Notes: generated by a model not told the origin, from the sequence alone. A stretch of DNA of 64,000 bases from an uncultured Eubacteriales bacterium (GCA_900546075.1 URBH01000001.1:96381-160380), one strand, 5' to 3'; counted from the stretch's first letter, positions 47,961 through 58,374 are shown. A program made the numbers and translations.

Positions 47961-48920
47961 TCAGGTGTTGCTGCCAGAATCCTCGCTGGCCAGGGACAGA
48001 CCCATCATCTCCAGCTTCTTCTGAACCTCGTCCAGGGACTTCTTGCCCATGTTGCGAACCTTCATCATGTCCTCGCCGGTCTTGTTGATCAGGTCGGCGA
48101 CAGTGTTGATGTTGGCGCGCTTCAGGCAGTTGAAGCTGCGGACAGACAGATCCAGCTCATCAATGGTCATGGAAAGCTTGGCGTCGGGGCGGTCAGCGGT
48201 CTTCTCCACAACGGTGGAGGAGGTGCTGACGGAATCGGACAGGTTGGTGAAAACCGTCAGATGATCGCTCAGGATCTTGGCGCCCAAAGACACGGCGTCC
48301 TTGGCAGTGATGGTGGAATCCGTCCAGACCTCAAGGGTCAGCTTGTCGAAATCGGTCTTGTCGCCGACTCGAGTCGGCTCCACCGTGTAATTCACCTTGG
48401 TAACGGGCGAATAGATGGAGTCAATGGGAATCACGCCGATGACGGTCTGGGGCGTCTTGTTCCGGTCAGAGGAAACATAGCCGCGGCCCTGTGCCATGGT
48501 GATCTCCATATTAAACGTGGCATCCTCGCCCAGGGTGCAGATGTGCAGCTCCGGGTTCAGGATCTCAACCTCGGCATCGGCCTTGATATCGCCGGCAGTG
48601 ACCTCACAGGGGCCGACCGCGTCGATATGCACAGTCTTGACGCCTGCGCAGTGCAGCTTCGGGGTGATCCGCTTGACGTTCAGGACGATCTCCGTCACAT
48701 CCTCGGTGACGCCGGGGATGGTGGAGAACTCATGCTGCACGCCCTGGATCTTCACAGAGGTGGCCGCGAAGCCCGGCAGACTGCTCAGCAGAATGCGGCG
48801 CAGGGAGTTGCCCAAAGTCATGCCGTAACCGCGCTCCAGAGGCTCCACCACATACTTGCCGTAAGAGGGATCCTCAGGGGCATCAAGACAGGTGATACGG
48901 GGCTTTTCAATTTCTACCAT
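47961..48920 (-). CDS. rpoA: RNA polymerase alpha subunit
   Basis: 319 residues. The N-terminal assembly domain ([20 protein letters not shown]) and C-terminal domain ([40 protein letters not shown]) are complete. It nucleates assembly of core RNA polymerase and contacts UP elements and activators. Usual place between rpsD and rplQ. Confidence 0.98.
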   Translation of the reverse strand: MVEIEKPRITCLDAPEDPSYGKYVVEPLERGYGMTLGNSLRRILLSSLPGFAATSVKIQGVQHEFSTIPGVTEDVTEIVLNVKRITPKLHCAGVKTVHIDAVGPCEVTAGDIKADAEVEILNPELHICTLGEDATFNMEITMAQGRGYVSSDRNKTPQTVIGVIPIDSIYSPVTKVNYTVEPTRVGDKTDFDKLTLEVWTDSTITAKDAVSLGAKILSDHLTVFTNLSDSVSTSSTVVEKTADRPDAKLSMTIDELDLSVRSFNCLKRANINTVADLINKTGEDMMKVRNMGKKSLDEVQKKLEMMGLSLASEDSGSNT

Positions 48921-48997
48921 GAATCAAAACCCTCCTTAATGGTATGGGGAGAAAAACTCCCCACATAACAATGATGCGTACTATAGGGGGGATGGCA

Positions 48998-49594
48998 TTA
49001 CTTGGAGTACAACTCGACGATGAGATGCACAGCGATATCGAAGTCGATATCTGCCTTGGTGGGCAGAGCAATAACCTTACCCTGGAGGGTGTTCTTATCA
49101 CGATCCAGCCACTTGGGGGCAGCAACGAAAGCATCGTCTTCCTTCAGCTTCTTGAAGAAGGCGTTGGAGGAGGCTTTCTCGGAAACCGCGACCACATCGC
49201 CGACCTTGATCAGGTAGCTGGGGATGTTGACGTGGTTGCCGTTGACGGTGAAGTGGCCGTGGTTCACCAGCTGGCGAGCCTGACGGCGGGTATTGGCGAA
49301 GCCCAGACGGTACACGACATTGTCCAGCCGGCGCTCGCAGTAGGTCAGCAGCACCTCACCGGTGTTGCCCTCGGCGCGGGCGGCCTTGTCGTAGTAGTTC
49401 CGGAACTGCTTCTCCTGGATACCGTAAACAAATTTGACCTTCTGCTTCTCGGTCAGCTGAGTGGCGTACTCAGACTTCTTCGCTCTTCTCTGGCCGCCGG
49501 GGTTCTTGTTGGAAGTCTTGTTGTAACCCATCGCGGCAGGAGAAACGCCCAGCGTTCTGCAACGCTTCAGCACGGGCTGCATATTCTTAGCCAT
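48998..49594 (-). CDS. rpsD: 30S ribosomal protein S4
   Basis: 198 residues; primary 16S rRNA binder of the 30S body. S4 RNA-binding module RRLDNVVYRLGFANTRRQAR and VNHGHFTVNGNHVNIPSYLI. Lacks the N-terminal Cys4 zinc knuckle of some S4 paralogues, having MAKNMQPVLKRCRTLGVSPA instead. Confidence 0.97.
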   Translation of the reverse strand: MAKNMQPVLKRCRTLGVSPAAMGYNKTSNKNPGGQRRAKKSEYATQLTEKQKVKFVYGIQEKQFRNYYDKAARAEGNTGEVLLTYCERRLDNVVYRLGFANTRRQARQLVNHGHFTVNGNHVNIPSYLIKVGDVVAVSEKASSNAFFKKLKEDDAFVAAPKWLDRDKNTLQGKVIALPTKADIDFDIAVHLIVELYSK

Positions 49595-49619
49595 AACGCA
49601 AATTCCTCCTATACCTTAA

Positions 49620-50021
49620 TCAGACACGACGTCTCTTGGGAGGACGGCAGCCATTGTGAGGAATGGGAGTCACGTCCTTGATCATAACGACTTCCAGGCC
49701 GGCAGTCTGCAGGGCGCGGATTGCAGCCTCACGTCCCTGACCGGGGCCCTTCACATAGACCTCAACGGTCTTCAGGCCATGCTCCATCGCAGCCTTGGCA
49801 GCGGTCTCAGCCGCGGTCTGGGCAGCGAAGGGAGTGGACTTCTTGGAACCACGGAAGCCCAGTCCGCCGGAGGAAGCCCAGGACAGGGCATTGCCTTCCA
49901 GGTCGGTGATGGTGACCATGGTGTTGTTGAAAGAGGAACGGATATGTGCCGCACCCTTTTCTACATTCTTGCGCTCGCGACGGCGCTTGATAACCTTCTT
50001 AGCAGCAGCTTTAGCAGCCAT
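49620..50021 (-). CDS. rpsK: 30S ribosomal protein S11
   Basis: 133 residues, basic N-terminal tail then [20 protein letters not shown] and [12 protein letters not shown] at the C-terminus. Platform protein of the small subunit near the E site. Confidence 0.98.
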   Translation of the reverse strand: MAAKAAAKKVIKRRRERKNVEKGAAHIRSSFNNTMVTITDLEGNALSWASSGGLGFRGSKKSTPFAAQTAAETAAKAAMEHGLKTVEVYVKGPGQGREAAIRALQTAGLEVVMIKDVTPIPHNGCRPPKRRRV

Positions 50022-50035
50022 TTACATATCCCTCC

Positions 50036-50404
50036 TTACTTCTTCTTGTTCGCAATGGTCTTCTTGGGACCCTTGCGGGTACGGGCGTTGGTCTTCGTCC
50101 GCTGGCCGTGCACAGGCAGGCCGCGGCGATGACGCATGCCACGATAGCAGCCGATCTCACTCAGCCGCTTGATGTTCATAGCGGTCTCCCGGCGCAGGTC
50201 GCCTTCGATGATATAGTGATGCTCGATCGCATCACGCAGCTTGGCTTCCTGTTCCTCGGTCAGGTCCTTGACGCGGATATCGGGGTCGATACCGGTCACT
50301 TCCAGAACCTTGGCTGCACGGGCGGGGCCGATGCCATAGATATAGGTCAGAGCAACTTCGATCCGCTTGTCGCGGGGAAGATCAATACCAGAAATACGTG
50401 CCAT
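50036..50404 (-). CDS. rpsM: 30S ribosomal protein S13
   Basis: 122 residues. [20 protein letters not shown] and the basic tail [20 protein letters not shown]. Head protein contacting tRNA and L5 across the subunit bridge. Confidence 0.98.
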   Translation of the reverse strand: MARISGIDLPRDKRIEVALTYIYGIGPARAAKVLEVTGIDPDIRVKDLTEEQEAKLRDAIEHHYIIEGDLRRETAMNIKRLSEIGCYRGMRHRRGLPVHGQRTKTNARTRKGPKKTIANKKK

Positions 50405-50423
50405 ATTCTTTCAGCACCTCCTA

Positions 50424-50537
50424 TTAGCCTTGTCTCTGCTTGTGCTTGGGGTTTTCGCAAATTACCATAACGCGACCCTTGCGCTTGATGATCTTACACT
50501 TTTCGCACATGGGTTTAACGGACGGTCTTACCTTCAT
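50424..50537 (-). CDS. rpmJ: 50S ribosomal protein L36
   Basis: 37 residues: [20 protein letters not shown] then [17 protein letters not shown]. The CxxC...C...H zinc-binding set (Cys11, Cys14, Cys27, His32) is intact. Correct place between infA and rpsM, 19 bases before rpsM. Confidence 0.97.
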   Translation of the reverse strand: MKVRPSVKPMCEKCKIIKRKGRVMVICENPKHKQRQG

Positions 50538-50574
50538 ACTGTTTAACCTCCATATGAGAATGTCTTCTCTGAAT

Positions 50575-50793
50575 TTACTTGCTTCTCCAGGTGATCCGGC
50601 CTTGGGTCAGATCATACGGAGACATTTGAACGGTTACTTTGTCACCGGGCAAGATCTTAATGAAATTCATTCTGAGCTTGCCGGAAATGTGTGCCAGAAT
50701 GGTGTGTCCGTTGCCGATGTCAACTTTGAACATAGCGTTCGGCAAAGCATCCGTTACGATGCCCTCAATCTCGATTACGTCGTCTTTCGCCAA
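50575..50793 (-). CDS. infA: Translation initiation factor IF-1
   Basis: 72 residues, the standard length, starting at TTG 50793 with GGGAGG upstream ([20 protein letters not shown], then [20 protein letters not shown]). S1-type OB fold that occupies the ribosomal A site during initiation. A longer in-frame reading to 50901 overlaps the KOW gene and is not believed. Confidence 0.95.
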   Translation of the reverse strand: MAKDDVIEIEGIVTDALPNAMFKVDIGNGHTILAHISGKLRMNFIKILPGDKVTVQMSPYDLTQGRITWRSK

Positions 50794-50797
50794 GTTA

Positions 50798-51100
50798 TTA
50801 CCCTCCCAGGTTATTCGCTTGCATTTCCCTGGCGAGGAACGCCAGGTCTCTTCGTAATTCGCTGTTGAGCACTTTGTCGCCGGACAGGATCTTGCCGGCA
50901 ACTCTGGTCTCAGAGCGAAGGACTTTTTTCGTGTGCTTCCGTTTTTTCCGCTTGGGTCTCTCTATGGTGCGGTCTTTCCCGTTGGCCAGGAACAGGTAAA
51001 CAGGATCTGCGTCTATTACGTAAAACCATTCGCCCTGATCCCGTCCGGCGGTTGACATCACCACGTCCGAAATCTGAATGTCTGGCAAATCGGAGTCCAT
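50798..51100 (-). CDS. KOW-domain RNA-binding protein (L14e-like)
   Basis: 100 residues. [20 protein letters not shown] is the KOW-like start, with a Lys/Arg-rich stretch [12 protein letters not shown]. Proteins of this type sit between map and infA in many Clostridia and are taken to be ribosome-associated; direct evidence of function is lacking. Start ATG 51100 follows the map stop by three bases. Confidence 0.82.
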   Translation of the reverse strand: MDSDLPDIQISDVVMSTAGRDQGEWFYVIDADPVYLFLANGKDRTIERPKRKKRKHTKKVLRSETRVAGKILSGDKVLNSELRRDLAFLAREMQANNLGG

Positions 51101-51103
51101 AGA

Positions 51104-51859
51104 TCAAAGTCCTTCGGTGACGGTGAGTATTTCCGGCTCGCCGTCGGTGATGAGTACAGTATTTTCATAGTGAGCCGAGAGCTTTCCGTCGGCGGTCACC
51201 GTGGTCCAGCCGTCCTTGAGAACACGGACCTCATAGGTGCCCACGTTCACCATCGGCTCTACCGCGATGGTCATGCCGGGGAGCAGCCTTGGCCCCCGGC
51301 CGGGATTTCCGAAATTCGGAACTTCCGGCTCCTCATGCAGGTTGCGCCCTACGCCGTGACCTACGAAGGAACGCACAACTGCAAAACCGTTAGACTCCAC
51401 ATACGTTTGAACCGCGTGGGAGATATCTTGCACACGCATGCCCTTTTTGGCGAACCGGATGCCCTCGAAAAAGGACTGCCGGGTCACGTCAATGAGCTTC
51501 TGCGCTTCGGTGCTGATGCTGCCGCAGGCATAGGTTGCAGCGCAATCGCCATGAAATCCCTTATAGTACGCGCCCACGTCCACCGACACGATGTCCCCGT
51601 CTTTCAGGATGTAATGTCCCGGAATCCCGTGGATGACCGTGCTGTTGACGCTGATGCACGCGCTGGCAGGATAGCCGCTGTAGTTCAGGAACGACGGTTT
51701 CGCGCCCTGAGAGACGATATAATCGTGAACGGCCTGATCAATTGCCTTTGTCGATACGCCGGGTCTTACCATTTCCCCTGCCAAAGCACGGGCTGCCGCG
51801 GTAATTTTGCAGGCCTCGCGCATCGCTTCCAGCTCATGTTCATTTTTGATTGCAATCAT
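51104..51859 (-). CDS. map: Methionine aminopeptidase, type I
   Basis: 251 residues; removes the initiator Met from nascent chains with a dinuclear metal site. GHYILKDGDIVSVDVGAYYK and GFHGDCAATYACG hold the two metal Asp residues, VGHGVGRNLHEEPEVPN the His, and GMTIAVEPMV the Glu. No N-terminal SEC-C zinc extension. Four-base ATGA-type overlap with adk. Confidence 0.97.
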   Translation of the reverse strand: MIAIKNEHELEAMREACKITAAARALAGEMVRPGVSTKAIDQAVHDYIVSQGAKPSFLNYSGYPASACISVNSTVIHGIPGHYILKDGDIVSVDVGAYYKGFHGDCAATYACGSISTEAQKLIDVTRQSFFEGIRFAKKGMRVQDISHAVQTYVESNGFAVVRSFVGHGVGRNLHEEPEVPNFGNPGRGPRLLPGMTIAVEPMVNVGTYEVRVLKDGWTTVTADGKLSAHYENTVLITDGEPEILTVTEGL

Positions 51860-52494
51860 GCCTTTGCCCCTATCGCCTTGAGGATATCCTCATTGGCACC
51901 TTCAATGGACTGGCTTCCGTTGACCGTGCGGAGTCTGCCCAGCTTGCCGTAGAAATCCTTCAGGACTTCGGTGGAAGCATGGTAGACCTCCAGGCGCTTG
52001 CGCACCGTTTCCGGCGCGTCGTCCTTGCGGACGATCAGCTCGCTGCCGCAGGCATCGCAGATGCCGTCCCTCTTGGGAGGATTGGCGACGATGTGATAGC
52101 TGGCGCCGCACTTGGGGCAGACACGCCGCCCGGTCATCCGGCTCTCGATCTCGCTGTCGTCAACCTCGATGGAAATGACATGGTCGATGCGGACGCCCTT
52201 GGCTTCCAGGGCTTCCGCCTGAGCCAGCGTGCGGGGCACGCCGTCCAGAATGAAGCCCTTCGCGCAGTCGCTCTGAGCCACCCGGTCGGCTACGATGCCG
52301 AGGATCAGCTCATCGGGAACCAACGCGCCTTCGTCCATGTACTGCTTGGCCTTTTTTCCCAGCTCCGTGCCGTTGGCCATGGCCTCACGGAGCATGTTCC
52401 CGGTAGAGATGGCGGGAATGGAGAGCTTCTTAACAAGAAGCTCTGCTTGTGTTCCCTTCCCGGCGCCGGGAGCGCCCAGTAGAATGAGATTCAT
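51856..52494 (-). CDS. adk: Adenylate kinase (zinc-type LID)
   Basis: 212 residues; AMP + ATP to 2 ADP. Walker loop GAPGAGKGTQ (7-16), FILDGVPRTLAQAE, and a structural zinc in the LID from Cys126, Cys129, Cys146 and Cys149, as in Gram-positive enzymes. Between secY and map as usual. Confidence 0.98.
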   Translation of the reverse strand: MNLILLGAPGAGKGTQAELLVKKLSIPAISTGNMLREAMANGTELGKKAKQYMDEGALVPDELILGIVADRVAQSDCAKGFILDGVPRTLAQAEALEAKGVRIDHVISIEVDDSEIESRMTGRRVCPKCGASYHIVANPPKRDGICDACGSELIVRKDDAPETVRKRLEVYHASTEVLKDFYGKLGRLRTVNGSQSIEGANEDILKAIGAKA

Positions 52495-52511
52495 CCTGCC
52501 ATACCTCCTGC

Positions 52512-53783
52512 TTAGTCCAGGAAGCCTTTGTAGTGCCGCATCAGCATCTGTGCCTCCAGCGCCTTCACCGTCTCAAGGGCAACGCCCACAACGATGATGA
52601 CGGAGGTGCCGCCGATGGCCAGGTTCTTAACGCCTTCCATCAGGTTGCCCGCGATAATGGGCAGCAGGGCGACAATGCCGAGATATACGGAACCAAAGAC
52701 GATGATCTTGTTAATGACCTTCTGGATGAAGTCGGCGGTGGGCTTGCCGGGACGGAAGCCCGGGATGAAGCCGCCGTTGGACTTCAGGTTGTTGGAAATC
52801 TCCACGGTATCGTACTGAATGGTGGAGTAGAACCAGCTGAAGAAGAAGATCATGATGAAGTAGATCACTGCGTAGATCCAACTGGAGGAGCTCCAGACGT
52901 GGTCATACCACCAGCCGCTGGTCTTGCCGGTAAAGGCACAGATGGTAGCGGGCAGGCTGCAGATGGACTGGGCAAAGATGATAGGCATAACGCCGGACAT
53001 TGCCACCTTGATGGGCAGGTTGGTGTTCTGGCCGCCGTAGACCTTCCGGCCTACAACCCGCTTGGCATACTGAATGGGGATGCGGCGCTCGGCGTCATTG
53101 ATGAAGACAATGAACAGCACGAGAGCGACGATGCCCACCAGCACGATGAGGATCTGCCACCAGACCAGAGTCGCCAGAGTGCCGACCATCCCGGGGATGC
53201 TGGAGATGATGTTGGCAAACAGAATCATGGAGATACCGTTGCCGATACCGAATTCCGTGATCTGCTCGCCCAGCCACATGACCAGAGCGGAGCCGGCGGT
53301 GAACGCCAGAATGATAACCAGCGCGGGCAGGAAGCCCTCGGAGGTGATGATGGAGATCTGAGAAGAGTAGTTGCGCAGCATCATGTAGTACGCCCAGCCC
53401 ATCAGCAGGCCAAGGCCGACCGTGGTGTAGCGAGTGATGCGCTCAATCTTCTTCTTGCCATCCTCGCCGCCCTCCTTCGCCATCCGCTCCAGAGCGGGGA
53501 TGGCGACGGTCAGCAGCTGGATGATGATGGAGGCGTTAATGTAGGGCTGAATGCCCAATGCAAGCACGGTGGCGCGGGAAAACGCGCTGCCGGACATGGC
53601 ATTGTACAGGCCCAGGATAGTACTGGACAGAACGCTGTCGAAGTAATTCGCCAGAGTGGTCACGTCAATGAACGGAACCGGAATGACGCTGCCCAAACGG
53701 TAAATCAGCAGAATGAACAGGGTGAAGAGGAGCTTCTTCCGCAGTTCAGGAATCTTCCAGGCATTCTTGAGTGTCTGCAGCAC
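52512..53783 (-). CDS. secY: Preprotein translocase subunit SecY
   Basis: 423 residues, ten membrane helices; forms the protein-conducting channel with SecE/SecG. Typical stretches: PELRKKLLFTLFILLIYRLG, ALGIQPYINASIIIQLLTVA, FGIGNGISMILFANI and ADFIQKVINKIIVFGSVYLG near the cytoplasmic loop. Starts one base after the rplO stop. Confidence 0.98.
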   Translation of the reverse strand: MLQTLKNAWKIPELRKKLLFTLFILLIYRLGSVIPVPFIDVTTLANYFDSVLSSTILGLYNAMSGSAFSRATVLALGIQPYINASIIIQLLTVAIPALERMAKEGGEDGKKKIERITRYTTVGLGLLMGWAYYMMLRNYSSQISIITSEGFLPALVIILAFTAGSALVMWLGEQITEFGIGNGISMILFANIISSIPGMVGTLATLVWWQILIVLVGIVALVLFIVFINDAERRIPIQYAKRVVGRKVYGGQNTNLPIKVAMSGVMPIIFAQSICSLPATICAFTGKTSGWWYDHVWSSSSWIYAVIYFIMIFFFSWFYSTIQYDTVEISNNLKSNGGFIPGFRPGKPTADFIQKVINKIIVFGSVYLGIVALLPIIAGNLMEGVKNLAIGGTSVIIVVGVALETVKALEAQMLMRHYKGFLD

Positions 53784-54224
53784 TTATACCACCTCGGCCT
53801 TTCCGCCTGCCTGCTCAATCTTTTCCTTGGCAGACTCAGAGAAAGCCGCGGCCTTAACGGTAACCTTCTTGGTCAGAGTGCCGTTGGACAGCACCTTCAG
53901 GCCATAGGGGCAGGCGGAAATCACGCCGGCCTCGATCAGAGCGGCTGCATCCACAACTGCGCCGTCCTCAAAGCAGTTCAGCGCAGCAACGTTGACGGCA
54001 GTCAGCGGCTTTGCATGGATGTTGTGGAAACCGCGCTTGGGGACACGGCGAGCCAGAGGCATCTGGCCGCCTTCAAAACCCACGCGAACCTTGCCGCCGG
54101 AGCGGGCCTTCTGACCCTTGTGGCCACGGCCGCCGGTCTTGCCGTTGCCGGAGCCGGTACCGCGACCCTTACGCTTGCCCACCTGGGTGGAGCCAGCAAC
54201 AGGAGAAAGTTCATGAAGCTTCAT
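53784..54224 (-). CDS. rplO: 50S ribosomal protein L15
   Basis: 146 residues. [20 protein letters not shown] and the Gly/Arg-rich [20 protein letters not shown] segment penetrate 23S rRNA. The C-terminal lobe ([20 protein letters not shown]) is complete. Confidence 0.98.
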   Translation of the reverse strand: MKLHELSPVAGSTQVGKRKGRGTGSGNGKTGGRGHKGQKARSGGKVRVGFEGGQMPLARRVPKRGFHNIHAKPLTAVNVAALNCFEDGAVVDAAALIEAGVISACPYGLKVLSNGTLTKKVTVKAAAFSESAKEKIEQAGGKAEVV

Positions 54225-54238
54225 TATTCTTCCCCTCC

Positions 54239-54421
54239 TTATTCAACTTCGGTGACCTGCAGCAGATAGCCGATCTTGGCGATCTTGCCCCGGGTCTGGG
54301 TGTTGTCCGGCTGGATGGTCACCTGGCCGATCTTGCGCAGACCCAGGCTCTCAGCAGTAGCGATGTGCTTTTCCAGACGGCCGTTCAGGCTCTTAACAAG
54401 CTTAATTTTCAGGTTTGCCAT
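54239..54421 (-). CDS. rpmD: 50S ribosomal protein L30
   Basis: 60 residues ([40 protein letters not shown]). Bacterial short form. Upstream of rplO by 14 bases. Confidence 0.97.
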   Translation of the reverse strand: MANLKIKLVKSLNGRLEKHIATAESLGLRKIGQVTIQPDNTQTRGKIAKIGYLLQVTEVE

Positions 54422-54435
54422 GTTAATTGCCCTCC

Positions 54436-54942
54436 TTAACCTACGATTTGCTCTACGCTCTTACCACGGATAGCAGCAACCTGCTCGGGGGAACGCAGGG
54501 AAGTCAGACCAGCCATAGTGGCCTTGACAACGTTCTGGGGATTGTTGGAACGCAGGCACTTGGCGCAGATGTTCTTGATGCCAACAGCCTCCATAACGGC
54601 ACGGACAGCGCCGCCGGCGATAACGCCGGTGCCCTCGGGAGCGGGCTTCAGCAGAACGGTACCGGCGCCGAAGATGCCGATGGTGTCATGGGGAATGGTG
54701 GTGCCGGCCAGAGAAATCTTGACCATGTTCTTCTTGGCATCGGCGATGCCCTTCAGAATGGCCTCGGAGACTTCCGCAGCCTTGCCCAGGCCGTAACCCA
54801 CGGTACCCTTGCCGTCGCCAACAACAACCAGAGCGGAGAACTTCATGACACGGCCGCCCTTAACGGTCTTGCTGACACGGTTCAGGTAAACGACCTTCTC
54901 AATGAGCTCAGGAGCATCATTGTTCGTCTTATTATAAGCCAT
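54436..54942 (-). CDS. rpsE: 30S ribosomal protein S5
   Basis: 168 residues. N-terminal dsRNA-binding-like domain ([20 protein letters not shown]) and C-terminal domain ([20 protein letters not shown]). Contributes to accuracy and helicase activity of the 30S at the mRNA entrance. Confidence 0.98.
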   Translation of the reverse strand: MAYNKTNNDAPELIEKVVYLNRVSKTVKGGRVMKFSALVVVGDGKGTVGYGLGKAAEVSEAILKGIADAKKNMVKISLAGTTIPHDTIGIFGAGTVLLKPAPEGTGVIAGGAVRAVMEAVGIKNICAKCLRSNNPQNVVKATMAGLTSLRSPEQVAAIRGKSVEQIVG

Positions 54943-54960
54943 TATCTTTCCTCCTCACTC

Positions 54961-55320
54961 TTAGAACTTGAGTCCGGCTTCCCGGGCGCCATCGGCCAGA
55001 GCAGCGATACGGCCATGGTACACATAACCGCCGCGGTCGAAGACAACCTCTTCGATGCCCTTTTCCTTGGCACGCTCAGCCAGAACAGCGCCGACCTTCT
55101 TGGCAGCTTCGCAGTTGCCGGTAGCGCCCTCAAATTCCTTCTCCAGCGTATTGGCGGAAACCAGAGTCACGCCATTGACGTCGTCGATGATCTGGGCGTA
55201 GATGTTCGCGTTGGAGCGGAACACGTTCAGACGGGGACGCTCAGGAGTGCCGGAGATCTTGCCACGAACGCGGACATGCCGATGCATGCGCATTGCTTTC
55301 TTATTGATCTTGCTAACCAT
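54961..55320 (-). CDS. rplR: 50S ribosomal protein L18
   Basis: 119 residues; binds 5S rRNA with L5. [60 protein letters not shown]. Confidence 0.98.
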   Translation of the reverse strand: MVSKINKKAMRMHRHVRVRGKISGTPERPRLNVFRSNANIYAQIIDDVNGVTLVSANTLEKEFEGATGNCEAAKKVGAVLAERAKEKGIEEVVFDRGGYVYHGRIAALADGAREAGLKF

Positions 55321-55335
55321 TTCGGCACACCTCCA

Positions 55336-55881
55336 TTACTTCTTGCCACCGGTCTTACCGACCTTACGGCGGATGACCTCAGTGGTATACTTGATGCCCT
55401 TGCCCTTGTAGGGTTCGGGGGGACGCTTGCCGCGGACTTCGGCGGCGAACTGACCGACGGTCTGCTTGTCGATGCCGTGGATGATGATCTTGTTGGGAGC
55501 GGGAACCTCAATGGTGATGCCGGGGATTTCATCCACGAAGACTTCGTGGGAGAAGCCCAGACGCATGACCAGCTGGTTGCCCTTCTTCTCGGCACGGTAG
55601 CCAACGCCGTTGACTTCCAGTTCCTTGCTGAAGCCCTTCTCAACACCCTCCACCATGTTGTGGATCAGGGTACGGGTCAGGCCGTGCAGGGACTTGTGCA
55701 GATGCTCATCATCGGGACGGTCAACGAGCAGCTCGTTGCCCTCGATCTTCAGGATCATGTCGGGATGGAACGCATGGGTCAGGGTACCCTTGGGTCCCTT
55801 CACGGTCACCACATTGCCCTCGGCAATGTCAACCGTAACGTTTGCCGGAATGATAACCGGCTTCTTACCAATTCTAGACAT
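55336..55881 (-). CDS. rplF: 50S ribosomal protein L6
   Basis: 181 residues with the two tandem L6 folds. [20 protein letters not shown] and the C-terminal [20 protein letters not shown]; sits near the factor-binding stalk base. Confidence 0.98.
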   Translation of the reverse strand: MSRIGKKPVIIPANVTVDIAEGNVVTVKGPKGTLTHAFHPDMILKIEGNELLVDRPDDEHLHKSLHGLTRTLIHNMVEGVEKGFSKELEVNGVGYRAEKKGNQLVMRLGFSHEVFVDEIPGITIEVPAPNKIIIHGIDKQTVGQFAAEVRGKRPPEPYKGKGIKYTTEVIRRKVGKTGGKK

Positions 55882-55895
55882 TTACGGAATCCTCC

Positions 55896-56294
55896 TTACC
55901 ACACGAAAGCCAGGACTTCGCCGCCGACGTGGTTTTCGCGAGCCTTCTTGTCGGTCATAACGCCCTTGGAAGTGGAGACGATGGCGATACCCAGACCCTT
56001 GAGAACCTTGGGCAGCTCATCGGCGCCGGCGTAGATACGCAGGCCGGGCTTGGAAACGCGCTTCAGCCCGGAGAGGGCAGGCTGCTTCTTCGCCAGATAC
56101 TTCAGGGTGATGTGAATGACGCCCTGGTTGCCGTTGTCCTGCACGGAGAAGGACTTGATGTAGCCCTCATCCAGCAGAATCTGGGCAATGGCCTTCTTCA
56201 GGTTGGAAGCGGGGACATCCACGGTTTCGTGCTTTGCGCAGTTCGCATTCCGGATACGGGTCAGCATATCTGCTACGGGATCGGTGATTTGCAT
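55896..56294 (-). CDS. rpsH: 30S ribosomal protein S8
   Basis: 132 residues. [20 protein letters not shown] and [26 protein letters not shown] end. Central-domain 16S binder and, in E. coli, translational repressor of the spc operon. Preceded by an unusually long 138-base gap with a hairpin (56349-56394). Confidence 0.98.
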   Translation of the reverse strand: MQITDPVADMLTRIRNANCAKHETVDVPASNLKKAIAQILLDEGYIKSFSVQDNGNQGVIHITLKYLAKKQPALSGLKRVSKPGLRIYAGADELPKVLKGLGIAIVSTSKGVMTDKKARENHVGGEVLAFVW

Positions 56295-56348
56295 GTTTAT
56301 ATCCTCCTTATAGAAGTTACGGGCTTTACCCGTGGAGACCCAAAGGTA

Positions 56349-56394
56349 TCCGGGGAATGCGCTCCGCTAGGATCGCGGAGCCATCTTCCCGGGA
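56349..56394 (-). other. Structured gap between rpsN and rpsH
   Basis: Two-part hairpin: inner perfect stem GCTCCGC/GCGGAGC (56361-56367/56375-56381) and outer 9-bp stem with one mismatch (56349-56357/56386-56394), separated by a small asymmetric internal loop. All other gaps in this cluster downstream of rplC are under 80 bases. No T-run. A feedback site for a ribosomal protein such as S8, or a repeat insertion, are both possible. Confidence 0.55.
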
Positions 56395-56432
56395 CTCTCT
56401 GGATCTTTTTCACATTTGGATTCGACCTTACC

Positions 56433-56618
56433 TTACCAGCTGGCCTTGCGGACACCGGGGATCTGACCCTTGTAGGCCAGCTCCCGGAAGCAGATACGGC
56501 ATACGCCGTAATCCCGCAGGTAAGCGTGGGGTCTGCCGCAGATCTTGCAGCGGTTATAGCGGCGGCTGGAGAACTTGGGCTCAGCCTGCTGCTTCAGGAT
56601 CATAGACTTTTTAGCCAT
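56433..56618 (-). CDS. rpsN: 30S ribosomal protein S14, zinc type
   Basis: 61 residues with the Cys4 site [20 protein letters not shown] (two CxxC pairs), the Gram-positive S14-Z form. Essential for late 30S head assembly. Confidence 0.97.
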   Translation of the reverse strand: MAKKSMILKQQAEPKFSSRRYNRCKICGRPHAYLRDYGVCRICFRELAYKGQIPGVRKASW

Positions 56619-56636
56619 TTATTGATTCCTCCTAAA

Positions 56637-57179
56637 TCAAGCGGTGAAGGGAGCGCCCAGAAGCGTCAGCAGCTCCTTGGCCTCTTCGTCGGTGGAAGCG
56701 GTGGTGCAGATGCAGATGTCCATACCACGGATCTTGTCCACCTTGTCATACTCGATCTCAGGGAAAATCAGCTGCTCCTTCAGACCGAAGGCGTAGTTGC
56801 CGCGGCCGTCGAAGGAATTGGGGTTGATGCCCCGGAAGTCACGGACACGGGGCAGCGCCACGCTGAACAGACGGTCCAGGAACTCGTACATCTTGTCGCC
56901 CCGGAGGGTGACCTTCACGCCGACGGTCTCGCCTTCACGCACCTTGAAGTTTGCCACGCTCTTGCGTGCCTTGCAGGTGATGGGCTTCTGGCCGGTGATG
57001 GTGGCGATGTCCTTGCAGATGGCTTCGATTTCCTTGGCGTTGTTCTTGCTTTCGCCGCAGCCGACATTCACGATGACCTTGTCCAGCTTGGGGATTTGCA
57101 TAACGCTCTTGTAGCCGAACTTCTTGTTCAGAGCGGGAGCGATCTCGGCGACATATCTTTCTTTCATTCTGCTAGCCAT
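56637..57179 (-). CDS. rplE: 50S ribosomal protein L5
   Basis: 180 residues; 5S rRNA binder in the central protuberance. [60 protein letters not shown]. Start at 57179 ([10 protein letters not shown]); a second Met at codon 5 is possible. Confidence 0.98.
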   Translation of the reverse strand: MASRMKERYVAEIAPALNKKFGYKSVMQIPKLDKVIVNVGCGESKNNAKEIEAICKDIATITGQKPITCKARKSVANFKVREGETVGVKVTLRGDKMYEFLDRLFSVALPRVRDFRGINPNSFDGRGNYAFGLKEQLIFPEIEYDKVDKIRGMDICICTTASTDEEAKELLTLLGAPFTA

Positions 57180-57197
57180 GAAATTACTCTCCTCTCA

Positions 57198-57503
57198 TCA
57201 GATTTCGGCGCCGCACTTGCGGCAGATGCGGACCTTCTTGTCGCCGTCCATCTTGTAGCCGACGCGAACGCCCTTGTTGCACTTCTCGCAGAACAGAGCC
57301 ACCTTGCAGGAGCGGATGGGGGTCTCGCGCTTGACGATGCCGCCGGCCTCGCCCTGACGGCGGGGCTTGGTGTGGCAGGTGGCGACGTTGACCTTCTCCA
57401 CGATGACCTTGTTCTCCTTGGGCATGGCCGTCAGGACCTTGCCCTTAACGCCCTTGTCCTTGCCGGACAGAACGATAACGGTATCATTCTTCTTAATGTT
57501 CAT
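57198..57503 (-). CDS. rplX: 50S ribosomal protein L24
   Basis: 101 residues. KOW motif (NDTVIVLSGKDKGVKGKVLT) and a C-terminal zinc-ribbon-like VALFCEKCNKGVRVGYKMDG, KVRICRKCG with two CxxC pairs. Assembly initiator of the 50S. Confidence 0.98.
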   Translation of the reverse strand: MNIKKNDTVIVLSGKDKGVKGKVLTAMPKENKVIVEKVNVATCHTKPRRQGEAGGIVKRETPIRSCKVALFCEKCNKGVRVGYKMDGDKKVRICRKCGAEI

Positions 57504-57518
57504 TTCTTCGGTTCCCCC

Positions 57519-57887
57519 TTAGATGACTTCGGGTGCCAGAGAGAGAATCTTCATGTAGTCTTTTTCTCTCAGCTCACGCGCCACCGGTCCAAAGATACGG
57601 GTACCCTTGGGGTTCTTGTCTTCCTTGATGATCACGGCCGCGTTCTCATCAAAGCGGACATAGCTGCCGTCCTCACGGCGGACGCCCCGCTTGGTACGGA
57701 CGATAACCGCCTTGACGACCTCGCCCTTCTTCACAGTGCCGCCGGGAGCAGCTTTCCGAACGGAAGCCACGATCACATCGCCGATGTTGCCGTATTTCCG
57801 CTTGGAGCCGCCCAAAACGCGGATGCAGTGGATTTCCTTAGCGCCGGTGTTGTCGGCAACCTTCAGATAGCTTTCTTCCTGAATCAT
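57519..57887 (-). CDS. rplN: 50S ribosomal protein L14
   Basis: 122 residues, highly conserved: [60 protein letters not shown]. Confidence 0.99.
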   Translation of the reverse strand: MIQEESYLKVADNTGAKEIHCIRVLGGSKRKYGNIGDVIVASVRKAAPGGTVKKGEVVKAVIVRTKRGVRREDGSYVRFDENAAVIIKEDKNPKGTRIFGPVARELREKDYMKILSLAPEVI

Positions 57888-57902
57888 AAGTTTCCGACCT
57901 CC

Positions 57903-58163
57903 TTACTTCGCCTTTTCGATGATACGGACCAGTCTCCAGCGCTTGTCCTTGGACAGGGGACGGGTCTCCATGACCTCCACGGTGTCGCCGATGCCGCACT
58001 CGTTGTTCTCGTCGTGAGCCTTCAGCTTGTAGGTCCGCTTCATGGTCTTCTTGTACAGAGGATGCTGGACGCTATCCTCGATTGCAACCACAATGGTCTT
58101 GTCCATCTTATCGGAGACGACCTGACCGATTCTGGTTTTACGGAATGCTCTATTCTCAGTCAT
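57903..58163 (-). CDS. rpsQ: 30S ribosomal protein S17
   Basis: 86 residues, OB fold. [20 protein letters not shown] and [32 protein letters not shown]. Confidence 0.98.
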   Translation of the reverse strand: MTENRAFRKTRIGQVVSDKMDKTIVVAIEDSVQHPLYKKTMKRTYKLKAHDENNECGIGDTVEVMETRPLSKDKRWRLVRIIEKAK

Positions 58164-58176
58164 TTACGTTTCCTCC

Positions 58177-58374
58177 TCAGACGTTGGTCTCTTTCTCACG
58201 AATAATGGTCTTGATGCGGGCAATGTCCTTCTTGACAGCGGCGATCTGCATGGGGTTGTCCAGCTGGTTGGTCGCATGCTGCATTCTCAGCATGAACAGA
58301 TCCTTCTTCAGCTCGTCAAGCTTCTTGTTCAGCTCTTCCGCGGACAGGTTCTTGATTTCCTTTGCCTTCATCAT
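58177..58374 (-). CDS. rpmC: 50S ribosomal protein L29
   Basis: 65 residues forming two antiparallel helices (EIKNLSAEELNKKLDELKKD, LFMLRMQHATNQLDNPMQIA). Located at the tunnel exit beside L23. One-base overlap with rplP. Confidence 0.97.
   Translation of the reverse strand: MMKAKEIKNLSAEELNKKLDELKKDLFMLRMQHATNQLDNPMQIAAVKKDIARIKTIIREKETNV

Noticed and set aside
52533..58205. Very long plus-strand frames opposite secY and the ribosomal genes
   Set aside because: All are complements of well conserved ribosomal genes.
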